From an uncultured Clostridia bacterium (GTDB lineage: Bacteria; Bacillota; Clostridia; Saccharofermentanales; DTU023): a DNA stretch of 7,213 nucleotides. Where the stretch lies: assembly GCA_937922005.1 (NCBI GenBank), contig CAKZWV010000050.1, positions 1 through 7,213 on the forward strand, in the 5' to 3' direction. Positions 6,416 through 7,213 of this stretch are shown piece after piece (position 1 is the stretch's first letter; each line of letters begins with the position of its first letter). A program made the position numbers and the translations under genes. The notes below the pieces were generated by a model, which saw nothing but the letters and a program-made list of their open reading frames with translations, was not told the origin of the DNA and ran no database searches.

Positions 6416-6718
6416 CTAGCGGATCAACCAAATCAGCCAGATGCTCAGGGGAAGAAGGAGGCCTAGGAGGGTCCAAGCGACCAGCCAGGCTACCTCCTGC
6501 CAGTAGCCGAAAAAGTACTTTTCCTGCTTTTTATTTTGCGACAAATATTCCCGTGCCCCTCTCTCCCTAGCACCGTCTTTCTCATCATTTTGGGAAGGTG
6601 AAGGCGAGCCCTGCTGGACAGGGCGTTTGGGCGGCTGGGATTGGCGAGGTCTACGTGATGAACCAGGAGTAGGTACCCTAGAAGACCTAGGCCTGGGTAC
6701 TGGCGTCGGTGCCGACAT
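6416..6718 (-). CDS. small Pro/Arg-rich protein with one C-terminal membrane helix (unknown function)
   Basis: This is a 100-residue protein of unrecognised family. I chose the ATG at 6718 over the one at 6757 because AGGAAGG (6724-6730) lies 5 nt upstream of it. Residues 1-45 are rich in Pro, Ser and Arg with net positive charge (PRPRSSR, SSRRPRQ, PPKRP) and are probably disordered. Residues 43-68 are charged (NDEKDGARERGAREY, NKKQEK). Residues ~76-98 form one hydrophobic helix rich in Trp and Leu (VAWLVAWTLLGLLLPLSIWLIW), ending in a terminal Arg. There is no signal peptide, so it resembles a tail-anchored protein with a basic cytoplasmic N-terminus. The 5' end overlaps the DUF1858 gene by 32 nt in another frame, and the exonuclease gene starts 58 nt downstream, so the three are probably one transcript. 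The basic tail could touch nucleic acid or acidic lipids; that is inference. Confidence 0.72.
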   Translation of the reverse strand: MSAPTPVPRPRSSRVPTPGSSRRPRQSQPPKRPVQQGSPSPSQNDEKDGARERGAREYLSQNKKQEKYFFGYWQEVAWLVAWTLLGLLLPLSIWLIWLIR

Positions 6719-7106
6719 CTTGTCCTTCCTGATCCATAAAGGCCCTGAGGTCTGCATTATATTTGGCGTTTAGGGCTTGGACGAGTTCAACCTCATCAAG
6801 ACCGTGGACTGCTGCAGCCTGGTTAACGGTCTCGTATTGGGAAAGCATGCAGGAAATACACATGAGACCAAATTCATAGAAGACATCGATCAAATTGGCA
6901 TCCATTTCAAGGACATCAAGAAGATTCATGTCGCCGTGGATGAAACACGGTTCATCATCTAGGGGATCTACGGAACTAGCTTCTGAACTGGCTTCCGACC
7001 TGCCTTCTGAGACAGGGTCTGTAGATCTTTGAGTAAGACCCTCTCCCTGACCAATATCTTGGCCCCAAAATAGGTAAAAATGACGAAATTTAGGTAAATA
7101 TTTCAT
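6687..7106 (-). CDS. DUF1858 domain protein (hybrid-cluster-associated redox-disulfide type) with a long N-terminal extension
   Basis: This is a 139-residue protein. Residues ~55-118 match the DUF1858 pattern: an I-x-x-D-M start, a helix N-L-L-D-V-L-E, then Y-E-F-G-L-M-C-I-S-C with a CxxC pair (C83, C86), a short run ending A-A-A-V-H-G-L-D, and a final helix (ELVQALNAKYN). The family is small (about 65-75 residues), occurs mainly in anaerobes and is named for association with hybrid cluster (prismane) proteins; the CxxC is thought to be redox-active or metal-binding. The first ~54 residues are an unusual extension with low-complexity SEGRSEASSEASSVD. The ATG at 7106 has AAGGAG (7119-7124) 12 nt upstream, a long spacing. 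An inner start at Met60 would cut the domain, so the long form is preferred. It is first in a minus-strand operon with the membrane protein and the exonuclease. Confidence 0.82.
   Translation of the reverse strand: MKYLPKFRHFYLFWGQDIGQGEGLTQRSTDPVSEGRSEASSEASSVDPLDDEPCFIHGDMNLLDVLEMDANLIDVFYEFGLMCISCMLSQYETVNQAAAVHGLDEVELVQALNAKYNADLRAFMDQEGQDVGTDASTQA
6724..6730 (-). promoter_or_regulatory. ribosome binding site choosing the inner start of the small membrane protein
   Basis: AGGAAGG on the minus strand is 5 nt before the ATG at 6718-6716. It lies inside the 3' end of the DUF1858 gene, which suggests coupled translation. The upstream ATG at 6757 would add 13 residues (MQTSGPLWIRKDK) that are simply an alternate-frame reading of DUF1858 codons. 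Confidence 0.7.
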
Positions 7107-7118
7107 AAGCGTTCTTTA

Positions 7119-7124
7119 CTCCTT
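7119..7124 (-). promoter_or_regulatory. ribosome binding site of the DUF1858 gene
   Basis: AAGGAG on the minus strand lies 12 nt before the ATG at 7106. The spacing is longer than usual (5-9), but the only sensible start downstream is this ATG. Confidence 0.6.
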
Positions 7125-7133
7125 CAAAGGAAG

Positions 7134-7162
7134 ATTATAGGCAAGGAGGGAAAATTTGTAAA
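7134..7162 (-). promoter_or_regulatory. sigma-A-type promoter for the minus-strand operon
   Basis: On the minus strand TTTACA (7162-7157) and a perfect TATAAT (7139-7134) are separated by 17 bp, the best spacing for housekeeping sigma factor. The start of transcription should be near 7127, giving a leader of about 20 nt that begins just before the ribosome binding site. Confidence 0.8.
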
Positions 7163-7175
7163 GGGAAAGGCAAAG

Positions 7176-7190
7176 CTGTCGTCTTGACAG
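7176..7190. promoter_or_regulatory. short palindrome CTGTC-N5-GACAG, possible operator
   Basis: This perfect 5-bp inverted repeat with a 5-bp centre lies upstream of the operon's -35 box and overlaps the -35 of the possible divergent promoter. The arrangement would suit a dimeric regulator, but a match this short can occur by chance. Confidence 0.3.
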
Positions 7191-7212
7191 GATAATCAAG
7201 GGGAAGTAGGAT
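7184..7212 (+). promoter_or_regulatory. possible divergent promoter at the window edge
   Basis: A perfect TTGACA (7184-7189) is followed after 17 bp by TAGGAT (7207-7212), which matches four of six -10 consensus bases. It points to the right, out of the window. It would make the intergenic region a divergent promoter pair, but the target gene is not visible. Confidence 0.4.
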
Positions 7213-7213
7213 T

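Noticed and set aside
6416..6757. Longer form of the small membrane protein starting at 6757
   Set aside because: The inner ATG at 6718 has a well-placed AGGAAGG, while the extra 13 residues come from a region already coding for the DUF1858 protein.
6965..7027. GATCTAC / GTAGATC inverted repeat 49 bp apart in the DUF1858 gene
   Set aside because: The arms are 7 bp, far apart and inside coding sequence; chance is sufficient.

Overview
The window looks like chromosomal DNA of a Gram-positive Bacillota (Firmicutes) bacterium, probably an anaerobic clostridium-like lineage. The clues are a sortase-type LPQTG surface protein with InlB-type and MucBP-like repeats, strong AAGGAG ribosome binding sites, a sigma-A-type promoter, and a DUF1858 (hybrid-cluster-associated redox) protein, a family common in anaerobes. 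I cannot name a genus; a Tissierellia/Peptoniphilaceae-like organism is only a guess.

Left half, plus strand (1-4643). The first gene is the 3' part of a large cell-wall-anchored protein; its reading frame is open through the left window edge, so the true start is outside. It carries two InlB/Listeria-Bacteroides-type repeats, five MucBP-like beta repeats, a Thr-Pro stalk of TxP tripeptides, a sixth MucBP-like repeat, a Pro/Gly/Met-rich wall-spanning stretch and an LPQTG sorting signal. Its stop codon is embedded in the Shine-Dalgarno site of ychF (redox/translation-linked P-loop ATPase/GTPase, 363 aa, complete). coaE (dephospho-CoA kinase, 214 aa, complete) follows after 48 bp.

Right half, minus strand (7162 down to 4618). 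A good promoter (TTTACA-N17-TATAAT) drives what looks like a three-gene operon: a 139-aa protein with a C-terminal DUF1858 domain, a 100-aa Pro/Arg-rich protein with one C-terminal membrane helix (start overlaps the previous gene by 32 nt), and a 579-aa protein starting with GTG. The last is a DNA polymerase I-type 5'-3' exonuclease (FEN/PIN fold plus helix-hairpin-helix) followed by a Ser/Pro linker and a divergent C-terminal part that may be the inactive 3'-5' exonuclease-like domain of PolA; there is no polymerase domain. This gene runs tail-to-tail into coaE and overlaps it by 26 bp.

Right edge. The 107 bp upstream of the DUF1858 gene hold that promoter, a CTGTC-N5-GACAG palindrome, and a possible divergent plus-strand promoter (TTGACA-N17-TAGGAT) for a gene outside the window.

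The most noteworthy item is the polymerase-less PolA-like nuclease in an apparent operon with a predicted redox protein and a tail-anchored membrane protein. I see no CRISPR array, tRNA, rRNA, insertion sequence or convincing intrinsic terminator. Every stretch over 300 bp is occupied by a gene.
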